This document shows positions 1-11,639 of a stretch of 64,000 bases of DNA, one piece after another (positions within the stretch are counted from its first letter, which is position 1; each line of letters begins with the position of its first letter). The position numbers were made by a program, and so were the translations under genes. The notes under the pieces are model-generated. The model was given only the letters and a program-made list of their open reading frames with translations. It was not told where the DNA came from and made no database searches. Source of the DNA: Dastarcus helophoroides (Eukaryota > Arthropoda > Insecta > Coleoptera > Bothrideridae); contig CM053330.1 in NCBI GenBank assembly GCA_028583605.1, positions 24,144,129-24,208,128 on the forward strand, written 5' to 3'.

Positions 1-183
1 TATCTGCTGTAAGTCAACATGAATTCAAGTTAGAATTTAATCCGTATATCCAGAAAAAGAATTGGAAATAATACATACCTACCTACTCCTAACAAAGAAT
101 ACAATGAATATCAGATATAAAAACTTTACTACATAAAAGGGAACAGAGAGAGTATCTTTCATCATTATATTAAATTATCAACA
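1..183. other. AT-rich sequence, nothing recognised
   Basis: No reading frame or repeat is recognised here. It directly precedes the decayed integrase homology and may be an unrecognisable 5' part of that element. Confidence 0.4.
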
Positions 184-1435
184 TATGACAAAATTTCTTT
201 TTTTAAGGCCCTTTGAATCAAAAGAACTAAGGAAGTAGTTTACAATATGCTAGATATTTTATGTATAATAGATGCTCCTTACATCCTCCAAAATGATAAT
301 GGGAGAGAATATACAGCCGCTGTTATAAAGAAACTTGCTGTTCGAAACTAAAATAGTATAAAATAATAGGGAAATGTACAAAGGAATGATCCTGATGTTA
401 TGGATATTTTGATTGGGCTGCAAACTTCCATTCATTCTTTATAGTGGAGTTCCTGGAGCATTAAAAATCCAAAAACCTGAGATTACAGTTACAATGAGTG
501 AAATTAAATAAAAATATATGAAATGTTTAGCTAATAATATATGTAAAGCAGTTTACCTATTAAAAAATTGTAATCTTCATTAAAAATAATAATAAACCGG
601 GTGTTTCAAAATAAAGTGCTCATACTTAAGGACCATAATCCTCGAGCGATTTTACCAAAAAATGAAGGTTGTTTGTGAAATTGGTACTTAATTTGTAAAA
701 AAACAGTGACGTACCATTTTTTTCATTAAGAATACTCAAAAACATATTAGCATGGACGCCACTGATAGAAAAAAGCAAATATTTTTGCTGCAAAAAAAAT
801 CGTGTTTATGCCTAGGTAGTATCTACCAAAATTGGAAAAAATATTTCGAGTGGTTTCATAGTATTTAAGAAAACACTAATTTCTTTCTTAATTTTCAAGA
901 CCCTGTAACTTAAAAATAAAGCGGTTCCGGACCTATGTCGATATAAATCTTTTTTCTTAAAATCGCTCGAGGATTACGCTTCTTAAGTATGGGCACCTTA
1001 TTTTGAAACACTCAGTTTATTATTATTACTATTATTTTTAATAAAGATTACAATTTTTTAATAGGTAAACTTTTTTCCATATATTATTAGGTAAACACTC
1101 CATATATTTTTATTTAATTTTACTTACTGTACCTGAAATCCGAGGTCAAAACCCCTAAACACTCCACTAAATTGCAAAAAAAGGAAAATAAATCTTTCCA
1201 TAGCATTATAAATAGAGGTCCACATGAAGCGATATTTGGGATTCCTGTACGAAATAATCTATTGGATTCAAACATACCTCATGCCGTTCTTCAGATCATT
1301 ACTAAAAAGGAAGAGTTTGACAATATATTTAACGACCGTTATAACGTGGACTTAGATATAGAAAAGCGTAATAGAACATCATATGCCAAGGTGCAAGCTA
1401 TTTATTTAAAGACAAAAAAAAAGGTGTTATAAACA
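184..1435 (+). pseudogene. Decayed integrase (rve-type) gene, split by a fold-back insertion
   Basis: A frame from about 184 to 351 reads like the core of a retroviral-type integrase of the kind carried by KRBA2/SCAND3-like and Gypsy-related transposons. It has a TKFLFLRPFESKRT stretch, then an ILQNDNGREYTAAVIKKL stretch, where the QNDNGRE Asp is the usual second catalytic residue. A stop ends the frame at about 351, more stops follow, and 444-1167 is a foreign fold-back element. The downstream frame (1172-1432) resumes with a KSFHSIINRGPHEAIFG stretch typical of the end of the integrase core, then a short basic tail. The two halves are one nucleotide out of frame even after removing the insert. 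Integrases of this type join element DNA to host DNA; this copy cannot be functional. The family name is from memory of similar proteins; the domain call is firmer than the family call. Confidence 0.7.
444..1167. mobile_element. Fold-back MITE A, copy 1 (TA-flanked)
   Basis: The left end begins GTGGAGT and the right end finishes ACTCCAC, both flanked by TA, consistent with a TA target duplication. The arms pair over hundreds of bases; for example the left arm reads AAATTAAATAAAAATATATG and its complement lies near 1100. An inner pair of inverted repeats starts with GTGTTTCAAAATAA at about 602 and 1000. No coding capacity is seen. It is inserted in the integrase pseudogene, so it is younger than that gene's arrival. 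Confidence 0.8.
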
Positions 1436-1651
1436 CTTTTATTTAAATAGTAAAACTTTCTTTCAATTTTAAATGAATAACTAAGTTACGCATACAGAAG
1501 AAACGTTATTTTTTCTGGTACAAATTTAAAAACAAAATTTTAATGTGTAGTTTTAGACAACATATTCGCTAACACGTCTTTTTTAACACCTTAACCCTTT
1601 TTGTACATCGGAAAGTTTATATGACATTTGCATCCGCCAAGAACAAAAGTT

Positions 1652-2010
1652 GTTTTGCAAGAAGATCTTCGCTTCCAACAAGATGGAGGTCCACCACATT
1701 ACTTTCTTCCAATTAGGTAACGGTTAGATAACAGATTTCCTGGCAGATGAATTGGCAGAAGTGGAACAATCAAATGGCCACCACGATCACCCGATCTAAC
1801 GTTTCTAATTTTTTTCTGTGGGGATATCTTAAATCGATTATTTATAAAACACAGCCTCGAGATTTGGAAGAATTGAAGGGAAGAATTACAACTGCGTGTA
1901 GAGAAATTAAAGTACAAGTTTTTCGTAACGTTAGGGAGGCAGTCGAGAGCAGATTATATCACTGTTTAGAAAATAATGGACAACATTTTGGGAATTTATT
2001 TAAATAAACT
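1652..2010 (+). pseudogene. 3' fragment of a mariner/IS630-type transposase
   Basis: Translation in shifting frames gives an LRFQQDGGPPHYF stretch (the second catalytic Asp region of DDE transposases of the Tc1/mariner superfamily), then a PPRSPDLT stretch carrying the third catalytic residue, then the usual FFLWGYLKS motif and a NVREAVESRLYHCLENNG tail ending at 2007. In-frame stops occur at about 1717 and 1747, and a frameshift separates the SPDLT segment from the tail. The N-terminal DNA-binding half is absent. Active relatives cut and rejoin transposon ends; this is a dead 5'-truncated copy. It differs in sequence from the mariner-type element at 13.2-14.6 kb. Confidence 0.75.
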
Positions 2011-2039
2011 ACTTTTTACCAACTTGTTTATGTTTCATT

Positions 2040-4173
2040 ACAATTACAGTTATTACCTATATTGGTGTGTGTAGGAGTACAGTGGATGAAATTAAATAAA
2101 AATATATGAAATGTTTCGATAATATACAGGATGGACCATAAGTAATGGTACACAGAGCAATGGTGGATTTTTTGAATAAAAATAATGTGATTTAGCTATA
2201 TTTACCTTATACCAAAAGTTGGTATTAACAGAGATACATGGGGCCAAAGTTGAAAAAAAAAATTCGATTTTTTCGTATAATTGTGGAATGAATTGTAATA
2301 TAATCACGAAATTTGGCACAACGGAATTTCCTAAGTCGACAAACTTTAATTTGCTAACATATGATCAATAACTGACAGGAGGCGCTACCTGCGCTATCCT
2401 GCATGATTCTAAATCATCATAACTTTTTTGTGCACCCACGCATATTAATTTTAAATAGTGTTTTTTATTTCCCCATGTTTTTTACGTAAAAAAGGTGTAC
2501 TTTTTGAAAGTTGATACGAGCAACCGTTTCCAAGATATTTGCCTTTAAAGTTTGAGGTGGCTTGTTTTTAAATTACTAAGATATTAAATTTTCGAAGTAG
2601 GCTTGAAAAAAAAAATAATCATAAAACAGCTTTGAAACTAATTTATGTTAAATATTACTTTGCTGATAATATTATTACCTAAATTTTGAAAATCCCAATA
2701 GAGAAAATCCAAAAACTTAAGACGTAATTTATTTTCTAACATAGAGATGCGAGATATAATGTCTGAGCCCGCACAAGAAAATTTGGAGATGAATTTTAAT
2801 AAAAGACAGCCAGATTTTTAATTGTTTACAATCCCTTTACATGAAAAAAGTCATTTCCCACATACTTATTTTTGAAAATAAATTTGGTATTTTATTTAAA
2901 TTTGCTTTAGAAATTTAAAAAATATGTAATAATAATGTCAGTAGAGTAATATTTGATATAAACTACTTTAGAGTCAGTTTTATTACTTTTATTTTGAAAT
3001 CTACTGCGAAAAATTCACATTTACATAACTTAAAATAAACGTAAGGCAAACTTTGAAGGCAAATATCTTGAAAACGGTTGCTTATATCAACATTTAGAAA
3101 GTATACCTTTTTTACGTAAAAAATGTAGGTAAATAAAAATATCGATTTAAAATAAGTGTACATGAAGGCACAAAAAAGTTATGATGCTTTAGAATAATAC
3201 AAGATAGCTTAAGTGGCGTCCCCTATGAGTAATTGGCAATCTGTTAGCAAATTAGCATTTCTTGACCAAAGAAACCCCCCTATGCCAAATTTCTTGTCTA
3301 TAGTGAAATGTGTTCATCAGTTATGCGAAAAAATCACATTTTTTTTCAACTTTGACACCCCGTATCTCTGTTAATATCATCTTTTGGTATAAGGTAAATG
3401 TGGCTAAATCACGTTATTTTTATACGAAAAATCTACTCTTGCTCTATGTACCATTATTTATGGTCCATCATGTATGTAAAAAAGTTTACCTATTAAAAAA
3501 TTGTCATCTTCATTAAAAATAATAGCAGTAATAATAAACTGGGTGTTTCAAAAGAAGGTACTCATACTCAAGGAGCATAATCATAGAGCGATTTTAAGAA
3601 AAAAAGTTTAAATTAACATAAGTCCGAAACCGCTTTATTTTTAAATTAGAGGGTCTTAAAAATTAAGAAAAAATTTAGTTCTTTCGTAAATATTTTTTTA
3701 ATTTTGGTAGATACTAACTAGGCACAAACACAATTATTTTGCAGGAAAAATATTTGGTTTTCTTCCATCAGTGGCGTCCATGCTAATATGTCTTTTAGTA
3801 TTTTTTACAAAAGAATGGTACGTCAATGCTTTTTTACAAATAAGTGCTAATTTCATAAACGACCTAAAAAACTAATTTTTTTCTTGATTTTCAAGAGCCT
3901 GCATATTAAAAATAAAGCGGTTCCGGACCTATGTTGATTAAAACTTTGTTTCTTAAAATCGCTCGAGAATTATGCTCCTTAAGTATGAGCACCTTATTTT
4001 GAAACACCCAGTTTATTATTATTACTATTATTTTTAATGAAGATTACAATTTTTTAATAGGTAAACTGCTTTACATATATTATTAGCTAAACATTCCATA
4101 TACTTTTATTTAATTTCACTCACTGTAACTGTAATCATAGGTTTTTGGGTTTTTAATGCTCCAGGCACTCCAC
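2040..4173. mobile_element. Fold-back MITE A, copy 2, interrupted by element B
   Basis: The right part (about 3480-4173) matches the right arm of copy 1 closely, including the terminal ACTCCAC next to TA and the GTGTTTCAAAATAAGGTGCT inner arm. The left arm (about 2085-2125) carries the same AAATTAAATAAAAATATATG tract, then is broken by element B (2127-3472), after which the arm resumes at about 3478. The outer left end is diverged, so the start is approximate. Confidence 0.7.
2127..3472. mobile_element. Fold-back element B, copy 1 (nested in MITE A copy 2)
   Basis: The left end reads CAGGATGGACCATAAGTAAT and the right end finishes with the complement of GATGGACCATAAATAATGGT; TA flanks both ends. 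The arms match over several hundred bases with an AT-rich loop. Short open frames inside are mirror images across the two arms and are not taken as genes. A second copy lies at 14,982-16,674. Without a transposase it would have to be mobilised in trans; TA target choice suggests a Tc1/mariner-type source. Confidence 0.8.
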
Positions 4174-4489
4174 TACTAGCTTGTTGAGGAGTTTTTCTTG
4201 ATTTTTCGAAATATATTGAACAGAAAGATCATGTATGTGGTATACTTGAAAAGGCAATTGAACGGCCTTTCAAATGAGATATCGCTCAATACTCCTTCCC
4301 ATTTAGGATTTAAGGGGTTGTCTCCGCCCCAGCTCAAGGGTTGATATAATTTAATTAAAAATCAGCTGAAAAGATGTTTCCTTAAAAATAAAATTGACCT
4401 GTTTTTGCCTAATTCCATGTTTTATAAAACAATTGAAATATTAAAGGTGGTACGTTTTTAAATTGACTCAGGGCATACTTGTAACCATC

Positions 4490-4610
4490 GCTTCGAACCG
4501 GAACTGAACCGAAAACCGGAAACCGATAAAAACCGTTATTTTCGTCAGAACGAAAACCGGAGCGAAACCGGAAACAAATATCTGTTTATTTCGGTTCGTT
4601 GAATTTATAT
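4490..4610. repeat. Degenerate AACCGGAA tandem tract
   Basis: About ten imperfect copies of an AACCG(G)AAA word stand out in otherwise A/T-only sequence. Similar AACCGG-rich tracts form the ends of some hAT transposons, but no second end or target duplication was found. Confidence 0.5.
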
Positions 4611-7600
4611 ACTTGAAACAGTTTTTATTTTACCCTTAGGAATTTTTTCTTAGAAATATCAATTTCATTTTCAAAATTTTACACAAATCCGTGGAACTTT
4701 GATCTTAAAATTAAGAGTTTGCTTTCAGTTTATCATTTTTGTTTAAAAATTAGATTAGAAACTAACAATTTCCACAGTTTCTAGAAAATATTGACTTTAT
4801 TCTCAGAATTTTAAGCCAAATTAAAACTTTAAGTTTTAATTTGAATCGTTTTCCAAAATTTTCGACATTTATCTGGATATTACTCAGAATATTTCTTTTC
4901 TTCTCCGTTGTTATTTTAGAATAAAACAGTAGCGTGTTTTTCATTCAAGCTAGGGAAAATCAGCTTTCCTTACAATTTTATTTGCAAATTCGAGTTTTTC
5001 TGGAAATTTGAACTTTTTGTAGAAAACTCCAAATTTACTTCTTTCCTTAAAATTCGACTTTCCTAATTTGATATTTCTGTTAGTCAAATTTTCGATTTTT
5101 CGTCAATATATTTTTTTAAATTACACTTTTTTTAGTATTTAATTTTTTTCGGAATCACAAATTTAAATTCTTATGAGTTCCTAAAACTTCCTAAAATTTC
5201 AAGATATGATTTTTTTTCTTAAAATTTTCGCTGAAATCTCGCTATTTCAAAATTAACCTTGAAATTTTTAAATTTTGAGTCAAAATTTCAGGAAAAAATA
5301 CAATATTATATTCCAATTTAAAGCTAGGATCTTACAATTGGTGAAATTGGATCTGTAAATGGTGACCTATTAGAAAATGTCTAATTTAAACTTACAACGA
5401 TTTTGTTTACGCTAAAATAGTAAATTTTATTCTAAAAACCTTGATTTTTTTCTCAAGATTTCGACTTTAGCCTTGTGATTGCGATATTTTTTTCAGATTG
5501 TTTAGAATTTAGACGTCAAAATTGTGTTTTTAAATATTAATTGTTTTCGCGAAACTTCTGGTATAAACTCAAAATTCCGCCCTTTGCTCCTTGAAATTTT
5601 GTGTCAAAAATCAATTCTTAAAATGTTAAATCTCTTCACCAAATTTTTAGCTACAGCTACAATTTTTCCCTATAATTTCGTCTTTAAAAATGAAATTCGC
5701 GTTTTTTTTCCAGAAAATTTGTCACTGATCTTGAAATTTAATTTTTCTGTAGAAAATTGAAGTTTAGAAATAATTGAAATGGCATTTTTTGTACATTTTT
5801 TATTTTTACGCTTAAAATATATATTTAAAATAAAATTTTCGAATTTTTGCTAAAATATTAGCAGAAATTAGATTTTAAATGCAAAAGTCTTAATTTGAAT
5901 TTATTTATTTTAAATCTTAATTTAAAATTTCGAAAAAATATTTAAATTTCAAGACAAAAATTAACATGCTTTGAAAAAGTCTGAAAATTGAGGAAAAACT
6001 AACTAAATTTATAATTAGCAATTTTTAAAAATTAATCTCAAATTTAAGTCCTGAAAATTTTTGAGTTTTCGAGCTAAAAGTCGAAACTTCCAAACTTAAA
6101 CTTATCGTTCGAGTCTTAAATCAAAATTTCGAGATAAATGTCTAGAATTAAAGAATAAAAGTCAACATGCCGATGAAAAGGGTTATACTTGTTAGAGAAA
6201 GACTAAATTTTATTTAGAGTAGAAATTTTAGAGAAAAAAAATAATAGTAAAAAGGACAAATTTAAATTTAAAACTTCAAAAAAAAAGTTAAAATATCGAG
6301 AGAAGGTATATACACTGACCAAAACTTTCTGAAAAATGTTACTTCTTTTTAGAAGTGTTCAGGTTTTCAGCAACATTTCCAGAAAAAAATCGAATATTTA
6401 GGTTTAAGGTCAATATTTCTAAATTAAGGTATAAAATTTGAAAATTCTTCTGTTAAATTGTAAAGTTCTTTTTTTCAAATTTTGACTGTTTCATCATTTT
6501 AATTTAAAACTTTTCGTTTTATATTTTATTGGTGTTTTTAATTTTCATTTATTTTTTTCATGTAATTTTTTTATTCCAAATTTCAAGAAAACAAAGTCTA
6601 AACAGCAAAAGTCAATTTTGTTAGAAGGCGCGAATCAAAGTCAAAACTTCGGTAGAAAACCAAAATTAATTACCAAATTTGGCATATTCTAGAACTATTG
6701 GGTGTATAATTTAAGATTTTTATGAAAATTATGAGTTTAAATTTAAATTTAACAATTCACGACCGTTTGAAAATATTTAACGGAGAAATGTTAAATAAAA
6801 TTAATAATGGTAATGTTTGCAAACAATAAGAGTCTGCAATGAAAAAGAATTTAAATTTAAAATTTCTAAACCCGAAATTCCGATTTAGTTTTTTATAAAG
6901 TTTACATTCTTCTTGAAATTTGGACTCAAGTTAAACTCAAAATTCTGGGTTTCAGCTTAAAACTTTTTAACTTGAAAAATAAAAAATAATTTAAAATATA
7001 AAGTAAATAATTGAAAGTGAAAACTTGCAGTTTTGGAAAAAATCAAAGTAAAATGATAATCTCTCAAAAAAGTCAAACTTTGGCGTACAAGGTTATAAAA
7101 ACAAATAAAAATTTTCGGTAAAAAAAGTAAAATTTTTGGGAAAGTTTTTGAACGAAACTCAGCAAAAAGAGTAGTATTTTGGGGAAAAATAATATTTCTT
7201 GAAATAGACAAAGGTTTGTGTGTAATACGAAAACTCAAGGGAAAAATAAAAATGAAAGTGTAAACTCAGAATTTCCGAGAGTGAAGTCAATATTTCGAAT
7301 TTAAATTCACAATTTCAAAAAGAGAATCAACATTTTCGGCAAAATCAAAACTGAGTTTTGGGTCAAAAATTGAGAAATAAAAAAAATAATTAAATTTTTA
7401 GAAAGACACTGAAATTTTGCTATTACGAAAGAAATTTCAAAATAAAACTAAAGATTTAAAATCTAAACTTCGAAACATTTCATAAATATTTTATAAATAA
7501 GATAGATTTGAAAATAAATTCAAAATTCGGTCGAAAGAGTTCGTTAATTTCGAAACAAAAGTTTCATTTTAATGTCGACGTTAAAAAAAAGTAAAAGGTT

Positions 7601-8333
7601 ATGGAAAAAAATTCTAGAATTTTACATTTTATTAACAACACTTTAGAAAGAAGTCAAAATTGAAAGTAAGCTGCAAATTATGAAAAAAAGTTGAAGTTAA
7701 AAAAAGCGAGATAACATTTGAAGATTTTAAATTTAATGACATTTTTAGGTAGTATTTAAGAAATAGGGGGAGCTTGCACAAAAGCCTAGCTACACCACTA
7801 GTCGATTTTACTGAAAAAAATAGATGGAATTTGGAGAAAAAAACAAAATTTATAAAACAAAATTTGGTAGTTTCTAATGAAAAGTTTAAACCGTAAAATT
7901 GAGAATAAATCTAAAGTTGCGAGGTAAAATTAAAATTGATCAAAAAAATTCTAGTTTTCAAACGGTAAATAAAAATTTTAATTTAATATTAGCAATATCA
8001 ATTTGTTGTTAAAAATTGGTAGTCGATGCGACTGTAAAAATAAAAATTTTATGGAGAAAATGAATCTGCAAGTCTTGAAAAAATCGAAATTTTGAGAAAA
8101 AACTCTAAATTTAAGTATAAATCAAAATCAAGAAGTGTCGATATTGTTGCAGTAAAATTTTTAAGAATTATTTATAAGTTTAAGCCACAATATTGACCAA
8201 AAATACAAATTTCGATCAAAAAGTGAAATTTATCGAAAAAAAAAATAAAAATTTTGAATTTCGGCTTTTTTGTCAATATTTTTAAATTAATGCCGAAATC
8301 TCAAGTTTAAAGTGAGAATTTCAGAGAAAAATA
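4611..8333. repeat. Low-complexity tract, T-rich then A-rich
   Basis: No gene is seen. The sequence is built from degenerate words such as AAATTTCGA, GAAATTTT and AAAAGTC. Up to about 6.5 kb the plus strand is mainly T-rich; from about 6.6 kb it is mainly A-rich. Around 7,775-7,800 a less simple stretch (GGGGGAGCTTGCAC followed by CTAGCTACACCACTAG) looks like the end of a hAT-type element, but its partner was not found. Open frames here are short and AT-driven. Confidence 0.6.
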
Positions 8334-9381
8334 CAGGGTGTTCCTGTTTTAGATGCCTTAAATGAAACAGGTGATAGAAAAAGTAATTTTAAGGAAAAAG
8401 TTTCCTATGAACATATATTCTCTCATATAAACTCTTAATAAAAAAGATACAAGGGGTTAAAATTTAAATAAAAAATAGCTTTTATTGTTTCACTTTCAAG
8501 TTTTCAGAGTTATTTAAACTAGATTTTGCACACATTGTGTGTCGAAGAAGGATCATAAAATAAGAGAAAATTAAGTTTCTATCCCAACCAGTAGGACAGC
8601 TGCGGGTAATCTGTGATATTGTTTTGAAAAAAAAAGTAGTACGCTACTAAACAAAATGAAATAAAATACAATTTTTGGATAAAGCATTTAATTCTGAAGA
8701 AGAGTTTTTTCTTGAGATTTTTTTTGGCATTTACTGCCTTATGTTTTACGTAGGAATTGTTCGAATGCAATGTATGCTGGTCTTTAAATAATCACCGACT
8801 AACACAAAGAGGGGTAAGTTTAAGATGCTACGACACTGGATAAAATTAAATGAATTAACAGTTTTGGATAAAATTGACTACTAATGTTCCTTCATATTTG
8901 TCACTATTGTGGCAGAATTTAAATTTTTGGGACTTTCCTTAGTGAAAGTACGAGTGAAAATGATGTTTTTTCCAACACCAACGACATGACGCAACCAGTG
9001 CCAAACACGGAAAAATCTCAAGAATAGCTTTTATTCAAAATTAAATACAGGTATTTTCATTTCATTTCTCCAGTGGTGTTTTTTTTCCTACAATAATATC
9101 ACAGATTACTCGTAACTCCATGACTGGTTGAGATAGAAACTTAGTTTTATTTTTTATTTTTTTTGTAATCCTTCATTCGTACACCATGTGTGCAAAATTT
9201 GGTTTAAATATTTTAGAAAACTTGAAAGTGAAAGAGTAAAAATCTTTTTTTAATTCAAATTTCAATACTTTGTATCTTTTTTATTAAGAGTTTCCGGATA
9301 CATGTTCATAGGAAACTTTTTGTCAAAATTGTTTTTTCTATCACCTGTTTCATTTAAGGCACTTAAAACGGGGACACCCTG
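8334..9381. mobile_element. Fold-back MITE D (1,048 bp, TA-flanked)
   Basis: The left end CAGGGTGTTCCTGTTTTAGA and the right end (complement CAGGGTGTCCCCGTTTTAAG) are flanked by TA. The arms pair for about 330 bp, including shared ATGAAACAGGTGATAGAAAA and CTCTTAATAAAAAAGATACA tracts. No coding frame survives on either strand. The structure is that of a non-autonomous fold-back DNA transposon. Confidence 0.85.
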
Positions 9382-10855
9382 TATATATAATCAAAAAAAA
9401 ATCACATTTTTTAAAACAAAAAGAGAAAGTTTTGAATTTAAAGTCACTTTCTAAGGAGTTAAAAGTAAAAGTTATGAGTTTAAATTGAGGAACCAAATCA
9501 AAATTTCGAGGGAACCTCGAAAGTTATGGAAAAAAATTCTAGTTCAATCTTGGAATTAAAAATAAAATTAAACCTTCAGAAAAATGTCTGTTTTTGTGTT
9601 TACAGTCAGAAATTTAGAAAATAATAAAAAACTAATATTTATGAAAAAAAATCGAGTTACATATTAAAAAATTCGAGAAAAAATCGAAATTTCAAATAAA
9701 TAAAATCATATGTATTCTCGAAAATTCGAATTGAAAGTTTAAGCGATAAAAATGTTAAGTTTAAACCCAAAGAAAAACAAAATTTTGAAAAAAAACACCG
9801 TTTTCAGAAAAACTTCAGAATGTAAATTTGAAATTTCGAAAAAAAAAAGAAAATGTTGAAATTTCGAAATAAAAGTTAACAATTTGGAAATGTAATAAAA
9901 ATGTATTTAAAAAAAGTGATACTTTGAATTTAAAGTCGAAATTTTGCGAAAAATGTAAAAAGTACACTTAAATGTGGAAGAATTTTGGAAAAAAAGTTAC
10001 ATTTTTAGTCGAGCCTCCAGTTGAAACTCAAAACTTCCAAAATGTAGAAATTTCATTAAAAATTTCGGAATGTATAGAATTTAAACTTAAAATTTCAAAA
10101 AGAGTACATACACATTCTAAAAAGAAAATCAAAATTTGTGTTTAGTGAAAATGAGAAATAAAACACTAAAAACTGAAAGGAAACAAAGAGTTCCAAGGAA
10201 AAGATAAACATTTGAAGACATAAAGACATTTCTAAAAAAGTAAAAAGCTGTAGAAAAAGTCTAAATATTTAGTTTTAGGTCGAAATTTTTGGGTAAAAAA
10301 ATGAAAATGGTAAACATAAAATTTTTTGATAAAAAATATTTTAGTGATTAATTATGTGCTGTTTGTAGCCAGCATCAGTTTAACAATACCTTTTTTAATC
10401 TGAATTAAAGTAGTATTTTTGATATTAAAATCACAATTTTAGGAAAAATATAATAAATAAATAATAATTTCAAGTTTAATATCAAAATGTTCAAGAAAAA
10501 AGTCAATATCCACTCCCCTACCCAATTTTTCTTTTTAATATATTTAAAATACATTAAGTTTGAGTTATTATTTCGTCTCGCCTTTAGAAACAAAATTTTT
10601 GCATCATCTTCTGTTGAAGAAAGATGCGTAAAAGGTACAGAAAAGCTAACTGAGTGTGATGGTTAATTGTAATAATAGACAATTTTAATTAAAATAGTCT
10701 GAAGTTGATAATTTGAAAACTATATTGTTACATGTGCAACAAAAACTATCATTTAATTGTCAAGAACAAAATCGATATAAACTACAAAACATAAACTGAT
10801 AAAATTCATACTATACTAACTTGTGTTGTAAGGTTTAAAAGCCCGAAATTTTGAA
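9382..10855. repeat. A-rich low-complexity tract
   Basis: Plus-strand A-rich sequence with repeated GAAATTTCGAAAAAA and AAAAGTC words, as at 6.6-8.3 kb. No gene or clear transposon ends are seen. MITE D appears to have inserted into one continuous tract, since the same word family lies on both sides. Confidence 0.55.
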
Positions 10856-10859
10856 ATAT

Positions 10860-10976
10860 TTTTAGGGATTCGCCTTACGACGTGTATAATGTAAATATTA
10901 TTACATTGGAGCTATCACACAATCATACTGTTGGCAAAGTTTTGGCCATAAATCTTTCTTTACGTCTACCAAAGTT
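10860..10976 (+). other. Possible orphan exon or chance open frame
   Basis: After a plausible acceptor (ATTTTTAG, ending 10865) a frame stays open for about 37 codons and reads DSPYDVYNVNIITLELSHNH onward before TAA. Its composition is less simple than the flanking tracts. I recognise no family and no partner exon, and chance is quite possible. Confidence 0.15.
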
Positions 10977-11359
10977 TTAACTATCATCTTGTAAACAACT
11001 TTTGGCACTGAAAACAAATTGTACATACTACCTTTTTATCCTGAATACTGATTTGTCGCTACTTTTTCTGTTTTATGCGAATGACTGATGTCTATTTTTG
11101 AATTCATTAAACAGACATCTCTACGTGAAATAAATACGAACACAGCGATTTCGTAATATTTTAAATCGCCGGCTCGGTTGAAAACAAAATCGTAAAAGCA
11201 TACGGTGTCTAAAAGGCCAAATCAATAAGGAATACACGAAACATAAATTAGAAAGCAGACAGCTGTATCGCTGCTTTCCGCAGAAAAACATCAAACAAAC
11301 TCACAATGTACCATCATCTAAAGTCGACCCCAGCCATATCGAAGTGATGAATGTTAGAA

Positions 11360-11512
11360 CTAGAAAGGATCCCAGTTTTTAATCGAAACGTAGCCGCTTA
11401 AATCGACGTCGAACGTTCCTCGCGGAATTACGCTCACGAACTGGTGGACGTCCAGCGTCGGCGGCGTCCAAAAGTTAAACTGGGCTCGGCGCATGCCGGG
11501 AAAGGGGCTCTT
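11360..11512 (-). other. Possible terminal exon of an unidentified minus-strand gene
   Basis: This lies in a GC-richer, CpG-containing island in very AT-rich DNA. On the minus strand an acceptor-like CAGCAGCTGTTTAG is followed by 50 codons and TAG. The translation begins KSPFPGMRRAQFNFWTPPT, continues DVHQFVSVIPRGTFDVDLSG and ends YVSIKNWDPF. Codon use looks gene-like, with many G or C third positions. I recognise no family. There are competing readings: on the plus strand, after TTTCCGCAG, a 32-codon frame (11,284-11,382) ends in RTRKDPSF; and at about 11,605 a plus-strand ATGTCG is followed directly by the donor-like GTATGTG. No convincing second exon was found for any of them. Confidence 0.3.
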
Positions 11513-11639
11513 CTAAACAGCTGCTGTACCGGAAAATTGCATCTCTTGCAGCCCTCTCTTGACGATGCTCTAAATTATCATAAAGGATCGCAAACTTCAT
11601 AATCATGTCGGTATGTGTCAAGCATTAATTTATTTTATT

